This document shows, piece by piece, positions 52,877 to 61,771 of a stretch of DNA of 64,000 nt. The stretch is from Rhizobium leguminosarum. Its GTDB lineage: Bacteria > Pseudomonadota > Alphaproteobacteria > Rhizobiales > Rhizobiaceae. The position numbers and the translations under genes were made by a program. The notes beneath the pieces were generated by a model, which was not told where the DNA came from, ran no database searches, and was given only the letters and a program-made list of their open reading frames with translations. Position 1 is the first letter of the stretch. Every line of letters starts with the position of its first letter. The stretch covers positions 620,001-684,000 of the forward strand of contig NZ_JAGIOR010000002.1 of the NCBI RefSeq assembly GCF_017876795.1, written 5' to 3'.

Positions 52877-53629
52877 ATGAAAATTACCGTGGTGGGAGCA
52901 AGCGGTCTAATCGGAACGCGGCTCAGCGAAAGCCTGCGCCGGTCGGGCCACGAGGTCACGGCCGCATCCCTGTCGCTTGGCGTCGATACGGTTACCGGCA
53001 AAGGTCTCGAGGCAGCTATAGCAGGAAACGACGTCATCGTGGATGTGACCAATGCCGCATCCTTCGGCGATAGCACGGCACTCGATTTCTTCAAGGCGTC
53101 GACGAAGAATTTGCTCGCGGCTGCGGCGGACGCCGGCGTCGGGCATTATCTCGCCCTCTCCGTCGTCGGCACGCCCCGGCTCGTGGAAAGCGACTATTTT
53201 CGTGCGAAAATGGTGCAGGAAAATCTTATCCGGGCTTCAAATCGCCCCTATACGATCCTCCGCTCCACGCAGTTTTACGAGTTCATCAATGGATTGATCG
53301 ACATCGGTGCGCAGGGCGACGTCTTTCGACTGCCGCCGGCATTGATGAGGCCGGTCGCAGCCGGGGAGGTCGCCAGCTTCCTGGCCGAATTGACCCTCGC
53401 AGTTCCTTTGGGCGGTATTGTCGAAATCGGCGGCCCGGAGCAATTCGGTGTCGATGACGTCGCGCGGATCTATCTCGCTGCCAACGAAGACGAGCGACAA
53501 GTGATAACGGATCCGTCCACATTGTATTTTGGTGTCGAATTGACCGATGACACGCTGCTTCCAAACGCAGCCGCGCGGGTGGCGGCCGAGACGCTCTCCG
53601 ACTGGCTCTACCAATCGATGGCGGATTAG
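52877..53629 (+). CDS. NmrA/SDR-like NAD(P)-binding protein
   Basis: 250 residues. Rossmann motif VVGASGLIGTRLSESLRRSGHEV (about 4-26), GNDVIVDVTN, LALSVVGTPRLVESDYFRAKMVQENLI with Tyr-x-x-x-Lys (YFRAK), and YTILRSTQFYEFINGL typical of atypical SDRs of the NmrA/YtfG type (NAD(P)H sensing or quinone reduction). The 226-base upstream region has no recognised element. Confidence 0.82.
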   Translation: MKITVVGASGLIGTRLSESLRRSGHEVTAASLSLGVDTVTGKGLEAAIAGNDVIVDVTNAASFGDSTALDFFKASTKNLLAAAADAGVGHYLALSVVGTPRLVESDYFRAKMVQENLIRASNRPYTILRSTQFYEFINGLIDIGAQGDVFRLPPALMRPVAAGEVASFLAELTLAVPLGGIVEIGGPEQFGVDDVARIYLAANEDERQVITDPSTLYFGVELTDDTLLPNAAARVAAETLSDWLYQSMAD

Positions 53630-53851
53630 TTCTTCCGGCGACCAGCTTCACTCGCCGATAGCGGAATTCACGCCGAAATTCGTTGAGACCCCTGAACTTC
53701 CGAGCGACCTCGTCTATCGCCGCCATCGCTGGGCGACCGTCTTTGGAAGTTTCTTACCATCAAGCGAAGTCGACGTTATCTCGTGAACACGGGGAAATCT
53801 TCAAATCAAAGTGAACATGGATGTTGAGGCTTGTCTTCGTGAATAATAGTG

Positions 53852-53857
53852 TATAAT
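53852..53857 (+). promoter_or_regulatory. Perfect TATAAT -10 element
   Basis: TATAAT lies 32 bases before the alpha/beta hydrolase start, in an AT-rich stretch unusual for this replicon. A weak TTGTCT (53831-53836) sits 15 bases upstream, short of the ideal spacing. Confidence 0.45.
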
Positions 53858-53888
53858 TTAATCGCACACGATATAAAGGAGCTTGACG

Positions 53889-54659
53889 ATGTTTAAGATG
53901 TTTGCCGTCGCCGCTGTGATCACCGCAGCTGGCCTTTCCAATGTCCACGCAGCCGAAAAGCCGACGGTTGTACTTGTTCATGGCGCATTTGCCGATGCCT
54001 CCAGTTGGAATGGGGTGATCACACGTTTGGAAAAGGATGGATATCCGGTGGTGGCGGTCGCTAATCCGCTTCGAAGCGTCACCTCCGATGGCGATTACGT
54101 GCGCAAAGTGGTCGCCGGATTGAAGACGGACGTTGTTCTCGTCGGTCACTCCTACGGTGGCGCAGTCATCAACGAGGCAGCAGCACAAAGCGCGAACGTT
54201 AAATCGCTCGTCTTCGTCGCGGCCTTCGCGCCCGATGTTGGGGAAACGGCGCTCGCGCTTTCAGGTAAGTTTCCGGGAAGCACGCTCGCACCCACCCTTG
54301 CCGAACCCGTGCCGCTGGAAGGTGGAGTAAAGGACCTGTACATCAAGCAGGGCGAGTTTCACGATCAATTCGCCGCCGATGTATCTAAGGCGGAGGGCAG
54401 GCTGATGGCCGCAACACAGCGTCCGATCACGGACAAGGCTCTTGGCGAGGCTTCGACTTCGGCGAGCTGGAAGAATATCCCTTCCTGGTTCGTTTACGGC
54501 GATGCGGATAAAAACATACCGCCGGCAGCGCTTGCATGGATGGCGGAAAGAGCGGGCTCGAAAGAGACGATTGTGGTTAAAGGCGCATCGCACGTCGTAA
54601 TGGTCTCTTATCCCGATAAAGTTGCGAAGGTCATCGAAGACGCTGCGTCCAACAAATAA
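53889..54659 (+). CDS. Exported alpha/beta hydrolase
   Basis: 256 residues from the ATG six bases after AAGGAG. Signal peptide MFKMFAVAAVITAAGLSNVHA. Hydrolase fold with oxyanion HGAFADASSWNGV, nucleophile elbow GHSYGG (Ser), PSWFVYGDADKNIPP with the acid residue, and GASHVVMVSYP with the catalytic His. The family includes esterases, AttM-like lactonases and haloperoxidase-like hydrolases; substrate is unknown. Short AT-rich leader with a strong -10. Confidence 0.88.
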   Translation: MFKMFAVAAVITAAGLSNVHAAEKPTVVLVHGAFADASSWNGVITRLEKDGYPVVAVANPLRSVTSDGDYVRKVVAGLKTDVVLVGHSYGGAVINEAAAQSANVKSLVFVAAFAPDVGETALALSGKFPGSTLAPTLAEPVPLEGGVKDLYIKQGEFHDQFAADVSKAEGRLMAATQRPITDKALGEASTSASWKNIPSWFVYGDADKNIPPAALAWMAERAGSKETIVVKGASHVVMVSYPDKVAKVIEDAASNK

Positions 54660-55009
54660 GCGGTACGGTTCCACGACCGGATCAACATTGGTCCGGTCGT
54701 GGTGTGACGAAAGCTTATAGTCGAACCGGCCAGAGCTTCCGATGGGCCTCTGGTGATCAGCGGTAACAACGACCTGAACGATGACGGACAATAGGCGGAT
54801 AGAGGTTTTCCGTCTGCCGGTGGCCTCGAATAAAATTCGATGAATTCATGTGCATAACGAGGGCATTGGCCTTGCTCGTCTGCAACTCGGGTGGGCGCAA
54901 ATTCCCGCCGATTGGTTCGCGAAACCGCCATGTTCCCGCGGCCGTTTCGCATGCCTCGACCTGCCTTTTGGTTAAGCATTTGTAATTCGGTCACGAATCG
55001 CGGCATATG
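54660..55009. other. Upstream region of repABC
   Basis: About 350 bases between the hydrolase and the inverted repeat before repA. It should contain the repA promoter and possibly partition sites, but no copy of the GTTnnnnGCnnnnAAC partition consensus known for repABC plasmids was found here by eye. A near-palindrome GGTTCGCGAAACC is present around 54916. Confidence 0.4.
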
Positions 55010-55054
55010 ATAACTGCGCAACTGGGGCGCTTTCGTTCAAAATTGCGCAGTTAT
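55010..55054. promoter_or_regulatory. 12-base inverted repeat upstream of repA (candidate RepA operator)
   Basis: ATAACTGCGCAA (55010-55021) and TTGCGCAGTTAT (55043-55054) are perfect inverted repeats 21 bases apart, ending 14 bases before the repA start. In characterised repABC plasmids RepA with RepB represses its own operon from a symmetrical operator at this position, so this is the expected autoregulatory site. Confidence 0.7.
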
Positions 55055-55068
55055 TTGGGAGACAGATC

Positions 55069-56262
55069 ATGCAGCCGAGTCTTGCTCTTCAGGACGATCA
55101 AGAGCATCTCCCTTCGCTTCTGGCAACAGATGCGAAGGAGTTGTCCTATCAACTTCAGCAGCATCAGGCAAAAATCTTCCCGCCGCTTTCCCAGAAAACC
55201 ATCAGAACATTTTCGCCGGCGGAAGCTGCGGCCTTCATCGGCATCGGCGAAGGTTATCTCCGGCAGGTGGCTGCCGATGGCCATGGGCCCGATCCGCTGG
55301 CAAACGGACGGCGGCTCTATAGCGCAACGGATATGGATCGGATTCGCCGGGTTCTTGACGAGCGAAACGGAACGCCGAAATATGTACCGGCCCGCAGGCC
55401 GGGAGAGAAGCTCCAGATCGTCTCCGTCATGAACTTCAAAGGCGGCTCGGGCAAGACCACGACCGCAGCCCATCTGGCACAGTTCATGGCGCTCAGGGGT
55501 TACCGCGTGCTCGCCGTCGACCTCGACCCGCAAGCCTCCTTGTCCGCCTTGTTCGGTCATCAGCCGGAGTTCGACGTCGGAGAGGGCGAAACCATATACG
55601 GCGCGATCCGATATCACGATCCGCGCCCTATCGCCGACATTGTGCGCGCCACCTACACGCCCAATCTGCATCTCATTCCGGGAAACCTCGAATTGATGGA
55701 ATTCGAGCACGAAACCCCGAAGGCGATGACGTCGGGCACGGCGGAAACGATGTTCTTTGCCCGAATCGGCGAGGTCCTGACGGAGATCGAAAGTCTTTAC
55801 GACGTCGTGGTTATCGACTGCCCGCCGCAGCTGGGGTTCCTGACGATGTCGGCGCTCTGCGCGGCAACCTCGGTGTTGATCACCGTTCACCCGCAGATGC
55901 TTGACGTCATGTCGATGTCGCAGTTTCTGACGATGACGAGTGAGCTGATGTCGGTCGTCGAGAAGGCCGGCGGGCGCACCAGCTACGACTGGATGCGCTA
56001 TCTCGTGACGCGGTTCGAACCGAATGACGGGCCGCAGAGCCAGATGACCGGCTTCATGCGGGCGATCTTCGGCAACCGAATGTTCCACAACGCCATGGTG
56101 AAGTCGACAGCGGTCGCCGACGCCGGCGTCACCAAGCAGACACTCTACGAAGTCGAGCGGTCGCAGTTCACACGCGGAACCTATGATCGGGCGCTCGAAT
56201 CGCTCAACCTCGTGAATGGCGAGATCGAAGCGCATCTTCGCTCGACCTGGGGAAGGAAATAG
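55069..56262 (+). CDS. repA: Plasmid partition protein RepA (ParA-type ATPase)
   Basis: 397 residues, standard for RepA. N-terminal HTH-like region (FSPAEAAAFIGIGEGYLRQVAADG), deviant Walker A KGGSGKTTT (124-132), A' LAVDLDPQASLSALFG, B VVIDCPPQLGFLTMSAL and RHIQ-type C-terminal segments (VKSTAVADAG). Acts with RepB to segregate the replicon and represses repABC transcription. First gene of the operon; repB follows after three bases. Confidence 0.97.
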   Translation: MQPSLALQDDQEHLPSLLATDAKELSYQLQQHQAKIFPPLSQKTIRTFSPAEAAAFIGIGEGYLRQVAADGHGPDPLANGRRLYSATDMDRIRRVLDERNGTPKYVPARRPGEKLQIVSVMNFKGGSGKTTTAAHLAQFMALRGYRVLAVDLDPQASLSALFGHQPEFDVGEGETIYGAIRYHDPRPIADIVRATYTPNLHLIPGNLELMEFEHETPKAMTSGTAETMFFARIGEVLTEIESLYDVVVIDCPPQLGFLTMSALCAATSVLITVHPQMLDVMSMSQFLTMTSELMSVVEKAGGRTSYDWMRYLVTRFEPNDGPQSQMTGFMRAIFGNRMFHNAMVKSTAVADAGVTKQTLYEVERSQFTRGTYDRALESLNLVNGEIEAHLRSTWGRK

Positions 56263-56265
56263 TAG

Positions 56266-57282
56266 ATGGCGCGCAAGAACCTCATCGAAATCTCCGCTCC
56301 GAGCCCGGCAAGAGCTGAGCCGGCAAGGGTTGAAGCGGTCCTACCGCGCGACAATCGTCCGATCGCCGGGTTCGTGCCGCAGGAGCGCAGCGCGGCGCCA
56401 GTCGGCGGCATTACCAAGACGCTTGGCAATATTACGGAGAAAATGGAGCGGGCGAGTGAGCTGGAACGGCAGCTCGCCGCTGGCCAAACCATTGTCGAGC
56501 TCGATCCCGGCCTGATCGACGCCTCCTTCGTCAGCGATCGATTGGCGATCGACGCGGCCGAACTCGCGCAGCTTGTCGAGCAGATCCGCGAGCACGGTCA
56601 GCAGGTTCCGATCCTCGTCCGTCCACATCCCGAAACCAAGGGACGTTATCAGGTTGCCTACGGCCATCGTCGCCTGGCCGCCACTCGGGAAATCGGCACC
56701 AGGGTGCGGGCGGTCGTCCGCGATCTCACGGACGGTCAACTGGTCGTCAGCCAGGGGCAGGAAAACAGCGCTCGAACCAATCTTTCCTACATCGAGCGCG
56801 CGCTCTTCGCATCGAGGCTCGAAGAACGGAGCTTCGGCCGCGATGTGATCATGGCGGCGCTCGGCGTCGATAAGGCGGCGCTGTCGAGAATGCTGATCGT
56901 CATACGGCAGGTCCCCCTCGATCTCGTCAACGCCATCGGCGCGGCGCCCGATATCGGTCGCCGGCGGTGGCTGGAACTGGGCGAGCGGCTTGAAGGTGCC
57001 GACATCGAGAAAATCATCGCCGAGTTGTCCGCGGACGACGCTCGAAAAATCTCAAGCGACGAGCGGTTTCACCGGGCACTTGTGCTGGCAACCAAGCGGA
57101 CGGCGGCGCCGAAACCGGCGATTGCCCAAACCCAGGTTAGCGGCGTGCCGGTGATGATCAAAAAGACAGCGTCCGGTGCGACCTTCGTCTTTGACGGCAA
57201 GACCGCACCCGGTTTCGATCAGTTCGTCCAGGAAAGGCTGAAGGGCCTGTTCCAGGAGTTCAACAAGGACAGAGGAGCGTAG
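56266..57282 (+). CDS. repB: Plasmid partition protein RepB (ParB-type)
   Basis: 338 residues. ParB/Srx core LVEQIREHGQQVPILVRPHP and YQVAYGHRRLAATREIG, arginine-patch-like QGQENSARTNLSYIERALFA, then HTH FGRDVIMAALGVDKAALSRMLIVIRQVP (about 190-220) that binds parS. C-terminal dimerisation region FDQFVQERLKGLFQEF. Works with RepA in segregation and in operon repression. Confidence 0.97.
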   Translation: MARKNLIEISAPSPARAEPARVEAVLPRDNRPIAGFVPQERSAAPVGGITKTLGNITEKMERASELERQLAAGQTIVELDPGLIDASFVSDRLAIDAAELAQLVEQIREHGQQVPILVRPHPETKGRYQVAYGHRRLAATREIGTRVRAVVRDLTDGQLVVSQGQENSARTNLSYIERALFASRLEERSFGRDVIMAALGVDKAALSRMLIVIRQVPLDLVNAIGAAPDIGRRRWLELGERLEGADIEKIIAELSADDARKISSDERFHRALVLATKRTAAPKPAIAQTQVSGVPVMIKKTASGATFVFDGKTAPGFDQFVQERLKGLFQEFNKDRGA

Positions 57283-57292
57283 CGCGCAAAAG

Positions 57293-57342
57293 AAAAAGGC
57301 CCCCAACGACGGCGTCGTGGAAGCCCTTCTCAGATCTTAAGC
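57293..57342 (-). ncRNA. Counter-transcribed antisense RNA (ctRNA) in the repB-repC gap
   Basis: On the minus strand a promoter TTGACT (57377-57372), 17 bases, GATTCT (57354-57349) is followed by about 50 bases ending in a strong hairpin (GGGCTTCCACGAC with GTCGTTGGGGGCC) and a T-rich run at about 57293-57297. Position and structure match the incompatibility antisense RNA that limits repC translation in repABC replicons. Confidence 0.7.
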
Positions 57343-57387
57343 ACATCGAGAATCGCATTTCCACGAATCACAGTCAAGCGTCTTAGG

Positions 57388-57400
57388 CACCAAATTGGTG
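57388..57400. promoter_or_regulatory. Palindrome in the repC leader
   Basis: CACCAAATTGGTG is a perfect 13-base palindrome 36 bases before the repC start. In the mRNA it could form one arm of the leader structure that the antisense RNA controls. Confidence 0.45.
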
Positions 57401-57436
57401 GATGGTTTTCTTTTGCCTGAACGAAGGTGAAGGCAA

Positions 57437-58741
57437 ATGGAGAGTGGATATGTGACGACGCCCTTCGGGCGGCGGCCGATGTCGCTTGGCATGCTGGCAA
57501 GTCAGCAATTGGCCGAGACCATCGAGCCGGGAATGAAACGCAGCAAGTGGAAGCTGTTCAGGGCGATCTGCGAGGCGCGGCCAGCGCTCGGCGTGACCGA
57601 TCGGGCGCTGACGGTGCTCGACGCGCTTTTGACCTTCTACCCCGATGATGAAATCTCCGAGGAGAAGGGCTTGATCGTCTTCCCGTCGAATGCGCAGCTT
57701 TCGCTCCGCGCCCGCGGAATGACGCCGGCAACGCTGCGGCGGCATCTGGCGGTTCTGGTCGAGGCCGGTCTGATCCTGCGCAAGGACAGCCCGAATGGAA
57801 AGCGCTATGCCCGCCGCGACAGGGCAGGGGCCATCGGCGAAGCCTTCGGCTTCAGCATCGCGCCGCTGCTCGCACGTGCGGTCGAGATCGAAAGCCTGGC
57901 CGCCCAAGCGGTCGCCGATCGGGATTTACTCAGAGCTATCAGGGAGCGCCTGACGATCTGCCGGCGCGATATTTCCAAGCTGATTTCAACGGCCATCGAC
58001 GAAGCGGTTCCCGGCGACTGGGAGCAGATGACGATGATGTTTCGCGCGCTTGTCGCCAGAATTTCGCGCGTGGCGACGACCGAAAACCTGGCTTCATTGC
58101 TTGATGAGATGGGCCTGCTGCGCGACGAAGCCGTCAACCTGCTGGAAAGGCATGTTAAAAGACAAAAAATAGACGCCAATGAGTCTCAGATTGAGCGTCA
58201 CAAACAGAATTCAAATACCGACTCCAACTATGAACTTGAACCAAGCTTCGAAACGAAGCAGGGCGAAAAGGCAGCGACAAACAACGAGGGGACGGCCGAA
58301 CCGCCGGGTGAGCAAAGGCCAAGGCCGCTCAAGCCGTCGGCTGGAATGGTCGGCAAGGTCTCAGATGCTGCTATTCCGCTGTCCGGCCCAAGCCTGAAGT
58401 CCTTCCCGCTCGCCCTCGTTCTGCAGGCCTGCCCCCAAATCCTCGACTATGGGCCGGGCGGAACCATCGGCAACTGGCGAGATCTGATGTCGGCTGCCGT
58501 CATTGTGCGCTCGATGCTCGGCGTCAGTCCTTCGGCCTATGAGGAAGCCTGCTTAGGTATGGGGCCGGAAAATGCTGCGACGGTGATCGCCTGCATCCTG
58601 GAGAAGGGAGGGCATATCAATTCTCCCGGGGGTTATCTCAGAGATCTGACCCGAAGGACAGAGCGGGGCGAGTTTGCAATCGGCCCGATGCTGATGGCGC
58701 TCGTGCGGGCAGGCGGGCCGATTGCACGACATGTCGGTTGA
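57437..58741 (+). CDS. repC: Plasmid replication initiator RepC
   Basis: 434 residues, normal length. N-terminal domain TTPFGRRPMSLGMLA, FRAICEARPALGVTDRALTVLDALLTFYP, LSLRARGMTPATLRRHLAVLVEAGLILRKDSPNGKRYARR is the conserved DNA-binding part; DILSL-like later segments and C-terminal INSPGGYLRDLTRRTERGEF are also typical. A markedly AT-richer stretch at about 58150-58260 inside the gene agrees with known placement of the replication origin within repC. Leader of 154 bases carries the antisense RNA. Confidence 0.97.
   Translation: MESGYVTTPFGRRPMSLGMLASQQLAETIEPGMKRSKWKLFRAICEARPALGVTDRALTVLDALLTFYPDDEISEEKGLIVFPSNAQLSLRARGMTPATLRRHLAVLVEAGLILRKDSPNGKRYARRDRAGAIGEAFGFSIAPLLARAVEIESLAAQAVADRDLLRAIRERLTICRRDISKLISTAIDEAVPGDWEQMTMMFRALVARISRVATTENLASLLDEMGLLRDEAVNLLERHVKRQKIDANESQIERHKQNSNTDSNYELEPSFETKQGEKAATNNEGTAEPPGEQRPRPLKPSAGMVGKVSDAAIPLSGPSLKSFPLALVLQACPQILDYGPGGTIGNWRDLMSAAVIVRSMLGVSPSAYEEACLGMGPENAATVIACILEKGGHINSPGGYLRDLTRRTERGEFAIGPMLMALVRAGGPIARHVG
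58150..58260. other. AT-rich segment within repC (candidate origin)
   Basis: Locally AT-rich sequence (for example GTTAAAAGACAAAAAATAG and ACAGAATTCAAATACC) in an otherwise GC-rich gene. For several repABC plasmids the origin has been mapped inside repC to such a stretch; assignment here is by analogy. Confidence 0.5.
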
Positions 58742-58817
58742 TGCAAGATGTAATCACCTCTTTACAACTAACATGTCACTCTGCTACGCCTGAGCTCAAT
58801 AATCGGGAGGGATATAT

Positions 58818-59702
58818 TTGACCCAGAAATTCGGGCTGTCAGTCGCTCTCGCCACGCCGTTCGACGGCAATGGCGATATCGCGATCGATGTTATGGTCGC
58901 GCAGGCAAGGCGGTGCCTTGCTGCGGGATGCTCCAGCGTCACGCTGTTCGGGACGACGGGTGAAGGCTCCTCGATTGGAAGCCGGGAACGTGATCGCGTT
59001 TTCGCGACTTTCCTCGATGCCGGGATCGCGGCAAAAAACATTATCGTCGGCGTGCTGGTCGACGCCGCCGAGGATGCGGCGATGCAGGCCGATCATGCTC
59101 TTTCCAAGGGTGTTCGTAATATCCTTCTTGCCCCGCCGTCCTATTTCAAGAACGTCACCGACGACGGTGTCTTCCAATGGTTTTCAGCGGTATTCGCCAT
59201 GCTGGGAGACAAGGCGCGCGACATCATCGTCTACAACCTTCCTTCGCTCACCATGGTTCCGCTGACCGTGTCGCTGATCGGACGGCTGCGGACCGCCTTC
59301 CCCAATATCGTGACAGGCGTCAAGGATTCTTCCGGCGACTGGCCGTATACCGAAAGCCTGCTCAAGGCGCATGGCGATCTCATCATCCTGGTGGGTGATG
59401 AACGGCATCTCGCCAAGGGCGTGCGGCTCGGCGGCCAGGGGGCAATCTCCGGGATGGCGAATTTTGTACCCCGCGACGTCAAGCTGATGGCCGAAGAAGG
59501 CAAGGACGACTCCCGCATCGAGGGTTTCGTGGCCGAACTGCTGAAATATCCTGTTGTCCCGGCCGTGAAGGCAATGGTGGCGCACGTGATGTCGGAGGAG
59601 ATCTGGCTTGCGGTTCGTCCACCGCTCGGTTCAATATCCGGCGAAGCGCAGGCGCAACTCGTTATGGCTTTCGACAAGCTTTTCCAGTCGAAAACGGCGT
59701 AG
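58818..59702 (+). CDS. DHDPS/NAL-family aldolase
   Basis: 294 residues from a TTG start seven bases after GGAGG. TIM-barrel enzyme with TTGEG (46-50), Tyr139 (VYNLPS) and Schiff-base Lys169 (GVKDSSGD). Class I aldolases of this family cleave or form 2-keto-3-deoxy acids, dihydrodipicolinate or N-acetylneuraminate. Next to a sugar importer and a GntR regulator, a KDG-type or related sugar-acid aldolase is more likely than lysine biosynthesis. It is only distantly similar to the DHDPS-family protein at 32912-33865. Confidence 0.87.
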   Translation: MTQKFGLSVALATPFDGNGDIAIDVMVAQARRCLAAGCSSVTLFGTTGEGSSIGSRERDRVFATFLDAGIAAKNIIVGVLVDAAEDAAMQADHALSKGVRNILLAPPSYFKNVTDDGVFQWFSAVFAMLGDKARDIIVYNLPSLTMVPLTVSLIGRLRTAFPNIVTGVKDSSGDWPYTESLLKAHGDLIILVGDERHLAKGVRLGGQGAISGMANFVPRDVKLMAEEGKDDSRIEGFVAELLKYPVVPAVKAMVAHVMSEEIWLAVRPPLGSISGEAQAQLVMAFDKLFQSKTA

Positions 59703-59727
59703 GTCAGGCATGTTACGGGAAGAGGCG

Positions 59728-60387
59728 ATGGACGGAATGGACGAGCAGCCGACACTCCGGGAAAAGGCGTATGAAAGCTTCACGCGCCACCTTCTTGCGC
59801 GTGACGTGCGCCCCGGCCAGTTCGTTTCGCAGCGCCGCCTCGTGGAGCTGACCGGGCTGACACTTGGCGCCATCCGTGAGCTCATCCCCAGGCTCGAAGC
59901 CGAAGGGCTGATCAAGACCGTGCCGCAGCGGGGGTTGCAGATCGCTCACATCGATCTCAATCTCATCCGCGAGGCGTTCCAGCTACGGGTGTTCCTGGAG
60001 AAAGAGGCCGTGGCACTCTTCACCCGCTCTGCGTCGGACGAGACGGTCGCCAAGCTTTTGAAGCAGCATCGCGATATCGCCGACGCCATTCGAGGCGGTG
60101 ATGGCTCGCACGAATTGGAACTGCACGCGCAGGCCGTCGATTGGGGCATGCATGACGCTTTTATCGATGCGCTTGGCAATACCATCATTTCGAACGCCTA
60201 CCGGGTAAACTCGATCAAGATGCGCCTGATCAGTCAGGATCGTTTTCGCATCGACGGTCACGTCGGACCTGTCATGGGTGAGCACCTGAAGGTGCTCGAG
60301 GCGATCGAACGGCGATCGGCGGAGGACGCCGTCAACAGCCTTGTCGCACACATCAACGGTGCAAGGGATCGTGCGCTGAGGATATAA
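59728..60387 (+). CDS. GntR-family regulator (FCD subfamily)
   Basis: 219 residues from ATG after GGGAAGAGG (other in-frame ATGs at 59710 and 59737). Compact winged helix (LREKAYESFTRHLLARDVRPGQFVSQRRLVELTGLTLGAIRELIPRLEAEGLIKTVPQRGLQI) and FCD domain with REAFQLRVFLEKEAV and the His pair in GEHLKVLEAIERRSAEDAVNSLVAHI that usually binds a metal or acid ligand. Lies between the aldolase and importer genes, same strand. Confidence 0.88.
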   Translation: MDGMDEQPTLREKAYESFTRHLLARDVRPGQFVSQRRLVELTGLTLGAIRELIPRLEAEGLIKTVPQRGLQIAHIDLNLIREAFQLRVFLEKEAVALFTRSASDETVAKLLKQHRDIADAIRGGDGSHELELHAQAVDWGMHDAFIDALGNTIISNAYRVNSIKMRLISQDRFRIDGHVGPVMGEHLKVLEAIERRSAEDAVNSLVAHINGARDRALRI

Positions 60388-60442
60388 TCGGGAATAATCA
60401 GCCGAAGGTGAGGAGATCGCCGGCAAAAGGAGGAGGAATAAC

Positions 60443-61771
60443 ATGCCATCATTTGTGAATCCGACGAGACGTGGCTTTCTGGCGGGTACGGCCGCTTTCG
60501 GGGCGAGCAGCATGCTCGGCATGCGCTCGGCATCGGCTGTCGTCGACTGGAAGCGCTTCGCCGGCACCACGCTCGAGGTCAACCTGGTCAAGAGCCCGCG
60601 CAGCGAAATACTCCTGAAGTACCTGTCCGAATTCGAGGAGCTCACCGGCATCAAGGTCAATGCCGAAGCGACGCCCGAACAACAGCAGCGTCAGAAGACG
60701 ACCATCGAGCTCAGCTCCGGCAAGCCAAGCTTCGACGTCGTGCACATGAGCTATCACGTCCAGAAGAGACAGTTCGAAAAGGGCGGTTGGCTTGCCGATA
60801 TCAGCGGTTTTCTCATGGATTCGTCCCTGACCGATCCGTCGCTCACGGAAAGCGATTTCGCCGAAGCCGGCCTGACCTTCGCCAAGGATTCTGGCGGCGT
60901 TCTGCGCTCGCTTCCGTTCTCGGTCGATTACTGGATCATCTACTGGAACAAGGCGCTATTCGAGAAGAAGGGGCTTTCCTATCCGACGACGTTCGAAGAA
61001 CTGGCAAGCGCCGCCGAGACACTCACCGATCCGTCGACCAATACCTACGGCTTCGTCGCCCGCGGTCTGAAGAACGCCAATACGCCGGTCTGGACGTCGC
61101 TGCTGCTCGGTTATGGTTCGAGCCCGCTCGGCCCTGATGGGAAGCTTCGCACGACGTCGCCAGAGGCGGTCGATGCGGCCAAGCTTTACCAGAAACTGAT
61201 GACCAAGACCGCCCCTCCCGGCGTCTCCGGCTTCAATTGGGCCGAGGCGCAGTCGGCCTTTCTGCAGGGCAAGATCGGCATGTGGCTGGACGGCGTCGGT
61301 TTTGCCCCGCCGATCGAGAATCCGGAAAAGTCGCGCGTCGTCGGCCAGGTCGGTTACGGTATCATGCCGAAAGGCCCGAAGGCACAGGCCGCAGGCACCT
61401 TCGGCGATGGCCTTGGTGTCGTTGCGGCAAGCAAGAACAAGGAAGCAGCCTACCTCTTCTGCCAATGGGCGATTTCCCATGACATGGGCGCACGCCTGCT
61501 GCAGGCCGGCGCCGGCGTACCTTTCCGCCAGTCGATCCTCGCGGATGCCAAAGTTCGCGAAGGTGTCAAGATGCCGCCCGCCTGGCTTGATGCGGTTGCC
61601 GGTTCCGGCAAGATCTCGCAGCTCGCGCTGCCGGTGATCATTCCGGTCACCGAGTTCCGCGACATCTATGGTGTCGGTCTTACCAACATGATCGGCGGCG
61701 CCGATCCAGAGACCGAACTCAAGGCCGCAACGGCACAGTTCGAACCCGTCCTGGCGAAGAGCGAGGGATAA
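60443..61771 (+). CDS. ABC transporter substrate-binding protein, family 1 (sugar type)
   Basis: 442 residues, ATG after AAAGGAGGAGG (very strong site). Tat-type signal (TRRGFLAGTAAFGASSML). SBP_bac_1 features: FEELTGIKVNAEATPEQQQRQKTTIELSSGKPSFDVVHM, LPFSVDYWIIYWNKALFEKKGLSYPTTFEEL, and GKIGMWLDGVGFA. Binds a mono- or oligosaccharide in the periplasm. The stop overlaps the next ATG by one base. Confidence 0.93.
   Translation: MPSFVNPTRRGFLAGTAAFGASSMLGMRSASAVVDWKRFAGTTLEVNLVKSPRSEILLKYLSEFEELTGIKVNAEATPEQQQRQKTTIELSSGKPSFDVVHMSYHVQKRQFEKGGWLADISGFLMDSSLTDPSLTESDFAEAGLTFAKDSGGVLRSLPFSVDYWIIYWNKALFEKKGLSYPTTFEELASAAETLTDPSTNTYGFVARGLKNANTPVWTSLLLGYGSSPLGPDGKLRTTSPEAVDAAKLYQKLMTKTAPPGVSGFNWAEAQSAFLQGKIGMWLDGVGFAPPIENPEKSRVVGQVGYGIMPKGPKAQAAGTFGDGLGVVAASKNKEAAYLFCQWAISHDMGARLLQAGAGVPFRQSILADAKVREGVKMPPAWLDAVAGSGKISQLALPVIIPVTEFRDIYGVGLTNMIGGADPETELKAATAQFEPVLAKSEG

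Noticed and set aside
54906..54935. GGTTCGCGAAACC near-palindrome as a parS site
   Set aside because: It does not fit the 16-base GTTnnnnGCnnnnAAC spacing known for repABC partition sites, so it was not called.
55051..56235. 394-codon minus-strand open frame opposite repA
   Set aside because: Shadow of repA, whose Walker motifs and operon context are unambiguous.
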